A stretch of DNA of 64,000 bases from Arenibaculum pallidiluteum (GTDB lineage: Bacteria; Pseudomonadota; Alphaproteobacteria; Azospirillales; Azospirillaceae), in the NCBI RefSeq assembly GCF_017355985.1, contig NZ_JAFIQU010000011.1:124001-188000 (forward strand), given 5' to 3'. Below are positions 50,445 to 59,236 of the stretch, one piece after another. Position 1 is the stretch's first letter. The number at the start of each line of letters is the position of its first letter. A model generated the notes under the pieces. The model worked only from the letters and a program-made list of their open reading frames with translations, made no database searches and was not told where the DNA came from. The position numbers and the translations under genes were made by a program.

Positions 50445-52979
50445 ATGGCCCTTCCCACCGAAATCGAGCAGTACATCGTCGAACTCGTCAACCGCGCACG
50501 CCTCGACCCCGTCGGGGAGGCGCGGCGGGTGGGGATCCCCACCGACGACCCGCGCTGGCCGATCGCCGATGCACCGGTCGCTCCGCTCGCGGTCGACGGG
50601 CGTCTGGTGGACGCGATGCGGGCCAGGGCGGAGCGGAACGTCCAAGGCGACTGGGATTCGTACAGGTCCGGGATGGACCGGGCGCTGGAGGCCGGCTACG
50701 GCTTCGCCCCCGGCGGCAGCGCGGCGGACACGATGACCCAGTCCATCAGCTACCGGGACCCCACCCGCGACTTTGACTTGTTCTGGTCGGCCACCTACGG
50801 CAGCGACTGGTCCCGCTCCGTCTTTCTCGATCCCGCTGCGCGCGAGATCGGCGTCGGACACAAATGGGCGATCCTCAGCAACGGCACCCCGGCGAACGCG
50901 ACGGCCACCATCACGGCCTGGGACGGGCGCCCGCAGTACTTCCTGACCGGCGTCGTCTATGCCGACGCCGTCATCCGCGACGCGCGATATTCCCTGGGCG
51001 AGGGGCAAGGCGGGATCGCGGTGACGCTCGCATCGGGGGACGGTGCCGTTGACAGCGGGACGACCCGGGCCGCGGGCGGCTACGACATGGCGCTCGGCGG
51101 CGGGCGGACGCTGGTCACCTTCAGCGGCGGCGGCCTGCCGCAGCCGGTCGAGGTGCTGGTCACGGCCGCGGGCACCAACGTCAAGCTGGACCTTCTCGAC
51201 GGAACCAGGATCGCGTCCTCGGCCGACGCGACGCTGGGCGCCGGGGCGGTCGACCTGGTCCTTCTCGGCGCCGTTGGAGCGTCTGGACGCGGGAACGACG
51301 CGGCCAATTCCCTGACCGGCTCGTCCGGGGCCGACAGGCTCGACGGCGCAGGCGGCGACGATTGGCTGACCGGCGGCGCGGGCGCCGATGCCTTCGTCTT
51401 CGCAAGGGGCGCGGGCAACGACGTGATCACCGATTTCTCGGCCACCGGGGCGGCCCGCGACAAGCTGGTCCTGGCCGGCTTCGGCGTCACGGACTTCGCG
51501 GCGCTGCGGGCGGCGATCCGGCAGGACGGCGCCGACACGGTGATCGCGCTCGGCACGCAGACCCTGCGCCTGGCGCGGCTCGATGCAGGCCTGCTCGATG
51601 CCGGGCTGGTGGTTTTCAACGGCGGTCCGGGCCTGCCGCCGCCGGGCGGCGAGCCCGAGCGCCGCTTCTACGGCACCGCCGAGTCCGAGCGCATCGTGGG
51701 GACCGTCCGCAACGACCTGATCGACGCCAAGGGCGGCGTCGACGTGATGGTCGGCGGCTTCGGCGACGACACCTATGTCGTCGATTCCAAGTATGGTGAC
51801 GGCGTCGTCGAGCTGCCCGGGCAGGGCATCGACACGGTGATCTCCTGGGCCAGCCGCTACCGGCTGGCGGCGAATGTCGAGAACCTTGCCCTGCGGGGCG
51901 GCTACCGGTCCTCCGGCACCGGCAACGCCCTCGACAACCGCATCTCCGGCAGCGAGGCCGCCAACACGCTCGAGGGCGGCCTGGGCGACGACTACCTGAC
52001 CGGCGGCGGCGGGAGCGACACCTTCGTGGTGGTCCGCGGCTACGGCAGCGACACCATCGGCGACTTCGGCGCGGGCGACGTGGTCCGCCTTTTCGACACC
52101 GATCTGCGCAGCGGCGCCGAGGCGGTAGCGGCACTCAGGACGCAGGGCGGAAATGCCGTGCTCGATCTCGGCGCCGGGCAGAGCGTGACGCTGCTGGGGC
52201 GAAGGCCCGAGGATCTGCGGCCGGACGACTTCGTTATCGTGAACGCCCGGCCGGCTGGCATGCCGGCACCCTTCGCTCTGCCCGAGAGCGAGCTTCCCCA
52301 GAACGCGCTCTATGCCCGGGACCGCTCGACGGACGCGGAGAACTGGTCCGGGGGCCCCGGCAACGACCTCATGGATCCCAAGGGCGGCATCGACACCATG
52401 GCGGGCGGGGCCGGCGACGACACCTATGTGGTCGATTCCAAGCTCGGCGACCGCGTGATCGAGCGCCCGGCCGAGGGCACGGACACGGTGGTCTGCTGGG
52501 GCAGCCGGTACGCGCTCGCCGACGAGGTCGAGAACCTGATCCTGAAGGGCGAGTACCGCCACACGGTGACGGGCAACGGGCTCGACAACCTGATCCGCAT
52601 CGCCGCCGGCTCGGGCACGGTGGATGCCGGGGCCGGGAACGACATCATCGAGGCCGGGCGCGGCGCCGACCTGCTGACCGGCGGCGCCGGACGCGACATC
52701 TTCGTCTGGAAGAACGCCGATCTCGATGCAGGGCCCGACAAGGTCATGGACTTCAGACGGGGCGAGGACATGCTCGACCTGCGCGGGCTGTTCGCCGCCA
52801 TCGGCTATGACGGCTTCGACCCCGTCGGCGACCGCCGGATGAGGATCGACGACGGGGGAGGCTGGACGCGCCTTGCCGTCGACATGGACGGTAGCGGAAT
52901 GGCGTGGCGCGAGGTCGTCCATCTCGCGGGCGTGACGCGGACGGAGCTTCACGTGACGTCCAGCGGCTTCCTCGTCTGA
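50445..52979 (+). CDS. CAP-domain protein with RTX calcium-binding repeats
   Basis: 844-residue secreted protein. The N-terminus (about 1-170) is a CAP/SCP domain (EIEQYIVELVNRARLDPVGE ... GVGHKWAILSNGTP). From about residue 290 there are hemolysin-type glycine/aspartate nonapeptide blocks: GGDDWLTGGAGADAFVF, GGFGDDTYVVDS, GGLGDDYLTGGGGSDTF, GGAGDDTYVVDS and GGAGRDIFVW. No Sec signal peptide is visible, so a type I secretion signal at the C-terminus is expected. No type I transporter (hlyBD/tolC) is in the window. Likely an extracellular binding or matrix protein; the CAP domain has no fixed activity. Confidence 0.9.
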   Translation: MALPTEIEQYIVELVNRARLDPVGEARRVGIPTDDPRWPIADAPVAPLAVDGRLVDAMRARAERNVQGDWDSYRSGMDRALEAGYGFAPGGSAADTMTQSISYRDPTRDFDLFWSATYGSDWSRSVFLDPAAREIGVGHKWAILSNGTPANATATITAWDGRPQYFLTGVVYADAVIRDARYSLGEGQGGIAVTLASGDGAVDSGTTRAAGGYDMALGGGRTLVTFSGGGLPQPVEVLVTAAGTNVKLDLLDGTRIASSADATLGAGAVDLVLLGAVGASGRGNDAANSLTGSSGADRLDGAGGDDWLTGGAGADAFVFARGAGNDVITDFSATGAARDKLVLAGFGVTDFAALRAAIRQDGADTVIALGTQTLRLARLDAGLLDAGLVVFNGGPGLPPPGGEPERRFYGTAESERIVGTVRNDLIDAKGGVDVMVGGFGDDTYVVDSKYGDGVVELPGQGIDTVISWASRYRLAANVENLALRGGYRSSGTGNALDNRISGSEAANTLEGGLGDDYLTGGGGSDTFVVVRGYGSDTIGDFGAGDVVRLFDTDLRSGAEAVAALRTQGGNAVLDLGAGQSVTLLGRRPEDLRPDDFVIVNARPAGMPAPFALPESELPQNALYARDRSTDAENWSGGPGNDLMDPKGGIDTMAGGAGDDTYVVDSKLGDRVIERPAEGTDTVVCWGSRYALADEVENLILKGEYRHTVTGNGLDNLIRIAAGSGTVDAGAGNDIIEAGRGADLLTGGAGRDIFVWKNADLDAGPDKVMDFRRGEDMLDLRGLFAAIGYDGFDPVGDRRMRIDDGGGWTRLAVDMDGSGMAWREVVHLAGVTRTELHVTSSGFLV

Positions 52980-53103
52980 CCGCGCAGGCGGCTCCTTGCA
53001 AAGGGGGGACTGCTCGGCCAGGATCCCCAGCCTTGCGGAGGGGCCGCCCCCGGAAGGGTGATCGCGCGGGCGTCGCGCGGATGCCCGCAGGACGTGGAAG
53101 TCG

Positions 53104-55179
53104 ATGAGGATCGTTGCGCTCAAGTCCCTGCTGGTCGCCGCCTCGCTTTTGTGCCTGGGCGTTCCGGTGGCCGCGCTGCCGGAATTCCTATCCTTCCTGG
53201 CTCTGCTCCTGGCCATGGCGTTCGGGGCGCTGCGCGGCGGACGGACCCTTCCGGTGGCCTTCGCCGTCCTGCTCGCGGCCGCCGCCGCCGGGCGGCTGCT
53301 GGCGCCCCCGGCGATCGACGAGGGCTTCAACGTGATGGTCTTCGCGACGAACCCGGGGGCTCTCGGCACGCTGCCGCCCGCCGTGGCGGAGCCCATGATC
53401 GCCGATGTCCGCGCGGAGCTCGGTCGCCACGTCTGCGATGCCGCGGACCCGGCCTGCTGGCGGGCCGGCGACCCGACCGTGGATGAGCTGCACGCCTTCT
53501 CCGCCGACGGTGCCCTGGATGCTGTGCCGGGATACACGCGGCGGGTCCGCGACATCGGCTTCTCCCGTCGCGACCAGCTCTTCTCGGCCGCGATCAACCG
53601 CGCCCGGTTCAATTACTACGGGCCCGGGAACCCGGACCGGCAGAGCCTGCCCGTGTTCGTGACCCACAGCTTTCCCCCGGCTTACGAGGGATCGCGCCTG
53701 TGCTGGACCGGCACGCTCCTGCGCCCCTTCGCCGACGGGCGGGCCGAGCTGCTACAGGCCCGGGACGGCGAGCGCTGCATCCTGCTCGACGGGCTCCGGG
53801 AAAGGCCGGCGACCATCGCCTATTCCACGGGTCCCGGCCAGGCGCTCGCCATGAGGCTGGACCGTTCCTGGCCGCTGGCGGTCCGCGACGCCGCGTCCCG
53901 GGCGCTGCCGGTCGCGGCGGTCCTCGCGGCCATGATTCTCGCGGTCCGGCTGCGCGACCGACGGCTGCTGGTGCCGGCCCTGGCGCTTGGAGGCACGCTG
54001 CTCTGGGCGGCGGGATGGGATATCGGGAACAAGGCCAGCGCCCTGCTGGACGGGCTCAGCATCTATGGCGGCGGCGGGGACGGTCTGGTCCATGACGGCT
54101 TCGCGCGCGAGATCCTGCGGGCTGCCGTCGCGGGCGACTGGGCCGGGGCGCTGCGGGGCGGCGAATCCGTCTTCTTCTTCCAGCCTGGCCTGCGCTATGC
54201 CCTGGCCGCCGGGAAGTTCCTGTTCGGCGAGACCCACTACTTCTATCTCGCGGTCCTGGCGCTGGTGCCGGTTATCGTCTTCGGTCTGCTGCGCAGGCTG
54301 TTCCCCGGGCGCTGGGCCATGGGGCTCCTCCTCCTGTTCCTGTTCACCCCGGCCTTCGAGCGGATGGGCTTCTCCCAGTTCAACTTCGTCTACCAGGTGC
54401 ATCGCGGCCATGCCGAGACGCTGGGCTATGCCGCACTGCTGGCCGCCATGGCCGCGCTGCTGCCGGCCTTCGGCCGGGCCGGGGCGCCGCCGGCCGCACC
54501 CCGCGTGGCGGATGGCACCGTGGCGGGCCTCTCGGCGGCGGCGGCGTTCCTGGGCGGGCTGCTCCTTGCCGGCGCGGTGCTCGTCCGGCCCAACCTGGCG
54601 CCGGCGGCGGCCGTCCTTTCGGCCTGGGCGTGCGTCTCCCTGCTGGCCAGGGGCCGGCACGGCGCCGTGGGGCTGCTCGTCCTGGGCGCCGCCGCGGTGT
54701 TCCTGGGCCTGCTGCACAATGCCTGGTTCGGGGGCCGCGCGGTCCTCTTCTCGGACGTGGTGGCGAATCCCAACAACCTGAAGATGTCGCCCGGGGACTA
54801 TGCCGCGGGCCTGCGGGCCCTGGTCTCGCTCGACTTCGAGGACGCCGCATGGTGGCGCATGACCGCGCAGCTCGCCGATTGGAACGCGTGGAGCGACTTC
54901 TACCGGCTTCCCATGGCGGCCGTCCTGCCCTACGCGCTGCTCCGCCGCGGGGGCGGCACGGCGCTGCGCGTGATCGCAGCCTGCGCCATCGCCCAGCACG
55001 GCATGCTGCTCTTCTACAATGCCGGCGGCCGCTACGCATACATGGCCTGGATGCTGTCCTTCCTCGTCTTCGTCGCGATCCTGCGCGAGGACCTCATCCC
55101 GGCGCTGCGCGCCCGCTTCCGGCCGCCCGTCCCCCCGGCCGTTCGTCCGCCCGACAGGCCGCCTCTGCAGACGGCCTGA
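53104..55179 (+). CDS. multipass membrane protein (GT-C-like)
   Basis: 691-residue integral membrane protein with about a dozen helices and one large periplasmic loop early on (about 65-260). It contains LHAFSADGALDAVPGYTRRV and FFFQPGLRYALAAGKFLFGE, the latter like the loop of GT-C dolichol-/polyprenol-dependent glycosyltransferases. The rest is hydrophobic and Ala/Leu-rich. I cannot assign a catalytic acidic motif with certainty, so glycosyltransferase is a guess. It begins about 125 bases after the CAP-RTX gene and just before a small HExxH gene on the same strand; a shared role in surface-protein modification is possible. Confidence 0.7.
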   Translation: MRIVALKSLLVAASLLCLGVPVAALPEFLSFLALLLAMAFGALRGGRTLPVAFAVLLAAAAAGRLLAPPAIDEGFNVMVFATNPGALGTLPPAVAEPMIADVRAELGRHVCDAADPACWRAGDPTVDELHAFSADGALDAVPGYTRRVRDIGFSRRDQLFSAAINRARFNYYGPGNPDRQSLPVFVTHSFPPAYEGSRLCWTGTLLRPFADGRAELLQARDGERCILLDGLRERPATIAYSTGPGQALAMRLDRSWPLAVRDAASRALPVAAVLAAMILAVRLRDRRLLVPALALGGTLLWAAGWDIGNKASALLDGLSIYGGGGDGLVHDGFAREILRAAVAGDWAGALRGGESVFFFQPGLRYALAAGKFLFGETHYFYLAVLALVPVIVFGLLRRLFPGRWAMGLLLLFLFTPAFERMGFSQFNFVYQVHRGHAETLGYAALLAAMAALLPAFGRAGAPPAAPRVADGTVAGLSAAAAFLGGLLLAGAVLVRPNLAPAAAVLSAWACVSLLARGRHGAVGLLVLGAAAVFLGLLHNAWFGGRAVLFSDVVANPNNLKMSPGDYAAGLRALVSLDFEDAAWWRMTAQLADWNAWSDFYRLPMAAVLPYALLRRGGGTALRVIAACAIAQHGMLLFYNAGGRYAYMAWMLSFLVFVAILREDLIPALRARFRPPVPPAVRPPDRPPLQTA

Positions 55180-55299
55180 ACCGTGCCGGGCGCGAACGGC
55201 CTCTCAGGTCCGGCTCGCGCGAACACGCGGGATCGGAAGGGACCTTCGGCAGACCGCGGCGCGCCCCCATCTCTTTCCAGAGGACATGGAGTGGGGCGC

Positions 55300-55866
55300 A
55301 TGCGGTTCCTGTCGTCGGCGCAGTTCATCGAGCGCTCGCGCGTGGCCGACGAGTTCATCGCGCCCGCGGCGGCGCTGGCCAACCGCCTGCTGGCGGCCAG
55401 GGGGTTGGGCGGTCTTCCGCCGTGCAGCGTCTCCTACTTCATCGAGGAGCTCCACCGGCCGGGGGCGGCGATCGGCCTGCACACCAGGGGCACGACCGAT
55501 ATCCGGCTGAATCTCGCCTGGCTTGCCGATCTGGCGCAGGGCGACGCCGATCCCGAATGGGAGGTCGCCTTCGTCGTCCTGCACGAATACGCGCATTTCG
55601 TCCTCGAGCTTCTCGAAGCCCGCGAGGCCAGCTCCGGCGCCACGCGCCGGCGCATCGAGGCCGAGCACGCCGGCTTCCTGCGCCGCATGCGGCATTTCGA
55701 CGGGTTCGCCGATCCCGTGTCGCGCAGGCTCCTGTCGCACCACAACGCGGTGGCCGAGGAGTGGTATTGCGATGCCTTCGCCTATTGGGCGGCAGGCCGT
55801 CTGCCCGAGCCGCACGCGGCGTTCTTCGACGATCTCCTGGCGCCGGCGGCGTCTCCAGCCGCCTGA
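55300..55866 (+). CDS. small HExxH putative metallopeptidase
   Basis: 188-residue protein with a zinc-metallopeptidase motif HEYAH (His95, Glu96, His99) and, about 54 residues later, AVAEEWYCDAFAYWAAG, whose Glu153/Glu154 and Asp159 could complete a gluzincin-like E-xxx-D site. No signal or membrane segment. The compact size is below most M48 proteases. I recognise no exact family; the ATG at 55300 starts the protein at MRFLSSAQFIERSR. Confidence 0.75.
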   Translation: MRFLSSAQFIERSRVADEFIAPAAALANRLLAARGLGGLPPCSVSYFIEELHRPGAAIGLHTRGTTDIRLNLAWLADLAQGDADPEWEVAFVVLHEYAHFVLELLEAREASSGATRRRIEAEHAGFLRRMRHFDGFADPVSRRLLSHHNAVAEEWYCDAFAYWAAGRLPEPHAAFFDDLLAPAASPAA

Positions 55867-55878
55867 TGCCTGGAACGC

Positions 55879-58542
55879 CTAGAACTGCGGCATGCCCTCG
55901 CGGATCCGCACGTGACGGAACTGGACGCGGTGGCCCTTGAAATGGGCTTGGAGCGCGATCAGGCCGGCGGGATAGGCGTTGCGCGCGTCGGAATAGTCTC
56001 CGCCCTCCAGCGTGGGGATGCCGTTCAGGACCACGCGGATGCGGTTGCCGCCCGCCATGATCTCCAGATCGTTCCAGAGCTCCAGCGGGCGCGTCGGGAT
56101 CGGCTGGATGGACGGCGCGCCGTTGGGGGAGGGCAGGTCCTCCGCCGCCGGGAAGCCATCCGTCGGGTGGATGGGATAGATCGCCCCGGTCTGGTGGTGG
56201 CGGTTGAACAGGGGCGGGGGGAAGGACAGCCCTTCGGGGCGTTCGCCGGTGTTGTCGATCTGGACCTCGTAGCCGGTCTTGAGCAGCCTGTCGGGCTCGG
56301 CGAGATGCCGGCGCGGAAGCCTGACATAGACACCGGAGTTGTTCCGGACCGTCAGTGCCCGCCACTGCAGCCGCAGCGTGAAGTCGGTGAAATCCGCGGG
56401 CTCGAAGCACAGCAGCCCGATGCCTCCCTGGGTCTCCAGCGCCAGACCGCAGCGGGCGAAGCCGCCGGAGCCGACGAAGCGCCATCCCCGCGGCAGCAGG
56501 GCCTCGCGGCTGACGGGGTCGCGGTCGAAGACGAAGAGCGGCGTGAAGCCGGGCTCGGCGCGATGGTGGAAGGCCACGCTGGCCCCGGCGCCGTCGCGGA
56601 CGGCGTCGACCTCAAGCCCGTCATCGGCGATCGCCTCGGCGGCCCGACGCGCCACCACGAGCCCCGTCGGCACCGGGTTGGCCGAGCCCACCCGCGGGAA
56701 GACGGCCTGGTCCACGCACAGCGCGTTGCGGATCCCGTGGAAGCGACCCGTGGAATCCGTGACGGAGCTGGCCGGGTCCTCGCCCATCCAGAGCGTCCCG
56801 GAATCATGGTAGGTCGTCCCGAGTGGGTCGCGGATGCCGCCCTCCTGCTTGAGCTTGCCGTAGCGGGGGCTGCCCGGGGCGTAGGGGTTCTGCGCGACCC
56901 AGCGCCCCTGGTGCTCGTCCCAGTACTCGATGTCGCCGTCATCGGGCACGAGCCCGCGCATCACGGCGAAGCCCGCCTGGTCCATCTCGTCGAAGACTAG
57001 GAGGTCGTCGGGCTGCTGGACGTAGTGGACCCAGGCCCGCCTGTGGCCGAACCCGTCGAAGTCCTGGCTGAGGTCGACATAGCTCGCTCCCGGATCGCCG
57101 GGGGCGAGATCGGTTCTGCCGAACATCTCGCCGATGCCGCGGAAGGTGATGGACACCCAGTCGGGATCCTGGTTCGCCAGCAGCGCCTGGGCGGATTCGA
57201 TGTTGGGGATCATCCGGTAGAGCACGGCCTCGGCGTTCGGCCCGGGCTGGAACCCCGCATAGAACTGCAGGTGGAAGTGGCCGCCGTTGCTCGCCGTTCC
57301 CGCAATATGGAAGGCCGAGGTTTGCAGGATGTCCATCTGCGGCACGCCGATCGCCCGGCGCCTGATCCTGGCCGTGGCGTTGTTGCGGACATGGGCCATC
57401 AGGTTGCGGCCCATCAGGCTGCCGAGGGGGGCAATGCCGCCGAAGGATTCCAGCGCGAGGCGGGTGGATTCGATGGCGCTGAGGGCGAGCACGACATTGC
57501 AGCTCTCCGGCACCTCGACGGTCCGCCGCGCGCGGCCGTCCCACAGCACGATGCCCGTAACGCGGTGCCCGGACCCGCTCGGGGCCGTCAGCAGGGTCAG
57601 CGCGCGGGCATTGGGCACCAGGAAGAGCCGCCGCCGCTGGTCCGAATTGCCGGAGCGGCCGACATCCTCGCGAATCGCCTCAGTCAGCACGGGCAGGCTG
57701 GAGAACTTGTCGAAGCTGAACAGGCCCGAGGCCGGGGAGTCGGCCTGGATCGCGATGGGTGCCGGCCGGATCTCGTCGATCCGGCTCTGCACCCGGCTCC
57801 CGTCGCCGAGCACGACCTCCACCGGCCCGACCAGCGCCTGCAGCCGGGGCTGGAGCTGCATGGTCAGGCGGTTCCTGTCGGTGTCGTTGAAGAGGTCGGT
57901 CCGGATCTCGGCGGCCGGCCTCTGCCCGGGGGCAGGGACGACGTGTTCGCGCACGCCGAGCTGGAGCTCGATGCGCTCGTAATACTCCTTGAGGTAGTCG
58001 GCGGCGGCCTTCGGCCATGGCCTGCCGCCTGGAAGCGCGGCATCGAGGTCTCCATCGGTCAGCCGCGGGGCCCATCCGCCCCAGAACAGCGACTTGCCGC
58101 CGACGCAGAAGGCCTGGCGCGCGAAGATCTGGTTGCTGCGCCAGGGCAGGCCCCAGACCTGGTCGGTCACCGTATCGGCCTCGGGGTTCGCGCCGGGCCC
58201 TGCGAAGGCCGTGCCCCCGGTTCCCAGCCCGACATTCGACAGGTTCTGGTAATGCTCGCTGATCAGGAAGGGACCGGCCTCCAGCACCAGCACCTTGCCG
58301 CCATTGCCCCAGAGCCGGGCGGCGCAGTACGCGCCGTACATGCCGGACCCTATCACGATGGCGTCGAAATTCGCCGTCAGGTCGAAGGGAGGGACCCTGT
58401 CCGCGTCTGGGAGGGCCTGCGCGGGCGCCAGCGCCTCGTCCAGCGTGTTGCAGAGGAATCGGCCCAGGACGTCCAGCGACATCGTGGTCCGCTGGACCGC
58501 AGCGGCGCTCCGCGGATCCTCGGCCAGCAGAGGCAACACCAT
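55879..58542 (-). CDS. GMC oxidoreductase fused to DUF1080 (3-keto-glycoside hydrolase) domain
   Basis: 887-residue fusion. Residues about 55-665 are a GMC flavoprotein: FDAIVIGSGMYGAYCAARLW binds the FAD dinucleotide, FCVGGKSLFWGGWAPRL is the covalent/substrate loop, and GTTYHDSGTLWMGEDPASSV plus VGSANPVPTGLVVARRAAE are the C-terminal catalytic motifs, close to pyranose 2-oxidase and glucoside 3-dehydrogenases. Residues about 690-887 are a DUF1080 domain (WRALTVRNNSGVYVRLPRRH ... IPTRPLELWNDLEIMAGGNR), the 3-keto-disaccharide hydrolase fold. No signal is visible. GGGAGGAGCTGTC precedes the ATG at 58542. It could oxidise a glycoside at C3 and cleave the keto-glycoside in one chain; that pairing is inferred, not shown. 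Confidence 0.88.
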   Translation of the reverse strand: MVLPLLAEDPRSAAAVQRTTMSLDVLGRFLCNTLDEALAPAQALPDADRVPPFDLTANFDAIVIGSGMYGAYCAARLWGNGGKVLVLEAGPFLISEHYQNLSNVGLGTGGTAFAGPGANPEADTVTDQVWGLPWRSNQIFARQAFCVGGKSLFWGGWAPRLTDGDLDAALPGGRPWPKAAADYLKEYYERIELQLGVREHVVPAPGQRPAAEIRTDLFNDTDRNRLTMQLQPRLQALVGPVEVVLGDGSRVQSRIDEIRPAPIAIQADSPASGLFSFDKFSSLPVLTEAIREDVGRSGNSDQRRRLFLVPNARALTLLTAPSGSGHRVTGIVLWDGRARRTVEVPESCNVVLALSAIESTRLALESFGGIAPLGSLMGRNLMAHVRNNATARIRRRAIGVPQMDILQTSAFHIAGTASNGGHFHLQFYAGFQPGPNAEAVLYRMIPNIESAQALLANQDPDWVSITFRGIGEMFGRTDLAPGDPGASYVDLSQDFDGFGHRRAWVHYVQQPDDLLVFDEMDQAGFAVMRGLVPDDGDIEYWDEHQGRWVAQNPYAPGSPRYGKLKQEGGIRDPLGTTYHDSGTLWMGEDPASSVTDSTGRFHGIRNALCVDQAVFPRVGSANPVPTGLVVARRAAEAIADDGLEVDAVRDGAGASVAFHHRAEPGFTPLFVFDRDPVSREALLPRGWRFVGSGGFARCGLALETQGGIGLLCFEPADFTDFTLRLQWRALTVRNNSGVYVRLPRRHLAEPDRLLKTGYEVQIDNTGERPEGLSFPPPLFNRHHQTGAIYPIHPTDGFPAAEDLPSPNGAPSIQPIPTRPLELWNDLEIMAGGNRIRVVLNGIPTLEGGDYSDARNAYPAGLIALQAHFKGHRVQFRHVRIREGMPQF

Positions 58543-58594
58543 GACAGCTCCTCCCGCAGTGCGTGGCATGCGGTGGCGGTGATGCATGGGCGTC

Positions 58595-58692
58595 GGGTCG
58601 GCCGCGGCGCCCCGGCAGCCCGCCGGGGATCCGCGGCCGACCCGCATGCCGGGACCGGCCGGTTCATTCCTCCCCGCGGGGCCCCGGCATGC
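58595..58692 (-). other. two adjacent inverted repeats in the leader of the GMC-DUF1080 gene
   Basis: First: GGGTCGGCCGCGG (58595-58607) and CCGCGGCCGACCC (58631-58643), with inner CCCC/GGGG pairing. Second: GCATGCCGGG (58644-58653) and CCCGGCATGC (58683-58692). They fill most of a 369-base gap before the gene and would form a structured leader RNA. The rest of the gap to 58911 shows an AT-richer patch (CGAATTAATTCC) that may contain the promoter, and no gene. Confidence 0.5.
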
Positions 58693-58911
58693 CTTGGTGC
58701 CGGGATCGTTTCTATCCCGTACCGATAAGCTCTTTTCCGATGCTCGGTCCAGGGCGCGGCCGGGCGGCAGAGGAGCCATTCAGGCTCTCCGAACGCGCAG
58801 GGTTCTTGTACTCTCGAATTAATTCCCCGATCCGGGACCGCTCCGCTCCGGATAGCGCGTCCGGTCAGGGCAGGCGTTCGGCAGGGCGGTCGGCCTGCCG
58901 GGAGCGGGCGG

Positions 58912-59130
58912 CTAGACCTCGCCTCCGGGCGCCGAAGGGGCCAGACCGCCCCCGGCCCGGACGATCTCGGCCAGCAGCGGCTCGGAGATGCGGACGCGCA
59001 CGCTGCCCGAGCCGTCGCGGACATGCAGCACCAGCACTCCGTTCTCCATTCTCACCTCGGCGCGGGCGCCCGGGCCGCTGTGGAAGTCGGCGTGCTGTCC
59101 ATCGGGCTGAAGAATCGACGCGTAGATCAT
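58912..59130 (-). CDS. small hypothetical protein
   Basis: 72-residue protein (MIYASILQPDGQHADFHSGP ... VLVLHVRDGSGSVRVRISEP). It is predicted to be small, soluble and beta-rich, without cysteines. I recognise no family. It is an independent short gene between a gap and the SDR/patatin pair on the same strand; codon pattern looks coding but the call rests on composition only. Confidence 0.5.
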   Translation of the reverse strand: MIYASILQPDGQHADFHSGPGARAEVRMENGVLVLHVRDGSGSVRVRISEPLLAEIVRAGGGLAPSAPGGEV

Positions 59131-59236
59131 GGCCGCCTGAGGTCCGTGGTTTTGGGATCGTGGCTCCTTGCCCTCCACCCATAAACCGGATCGCGTCCCG
59201 ACCGCCATGTGAGTCTCGCATGGACGGGCCGAAGGT

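Noticed and set aside
57025-58728. Long plus-strand frame inside the GMC-DUF1080 gene
   Set aside because: Antisense shadow; the minus-strand protein has FAD-binding and DUF1080 motifs throughout.
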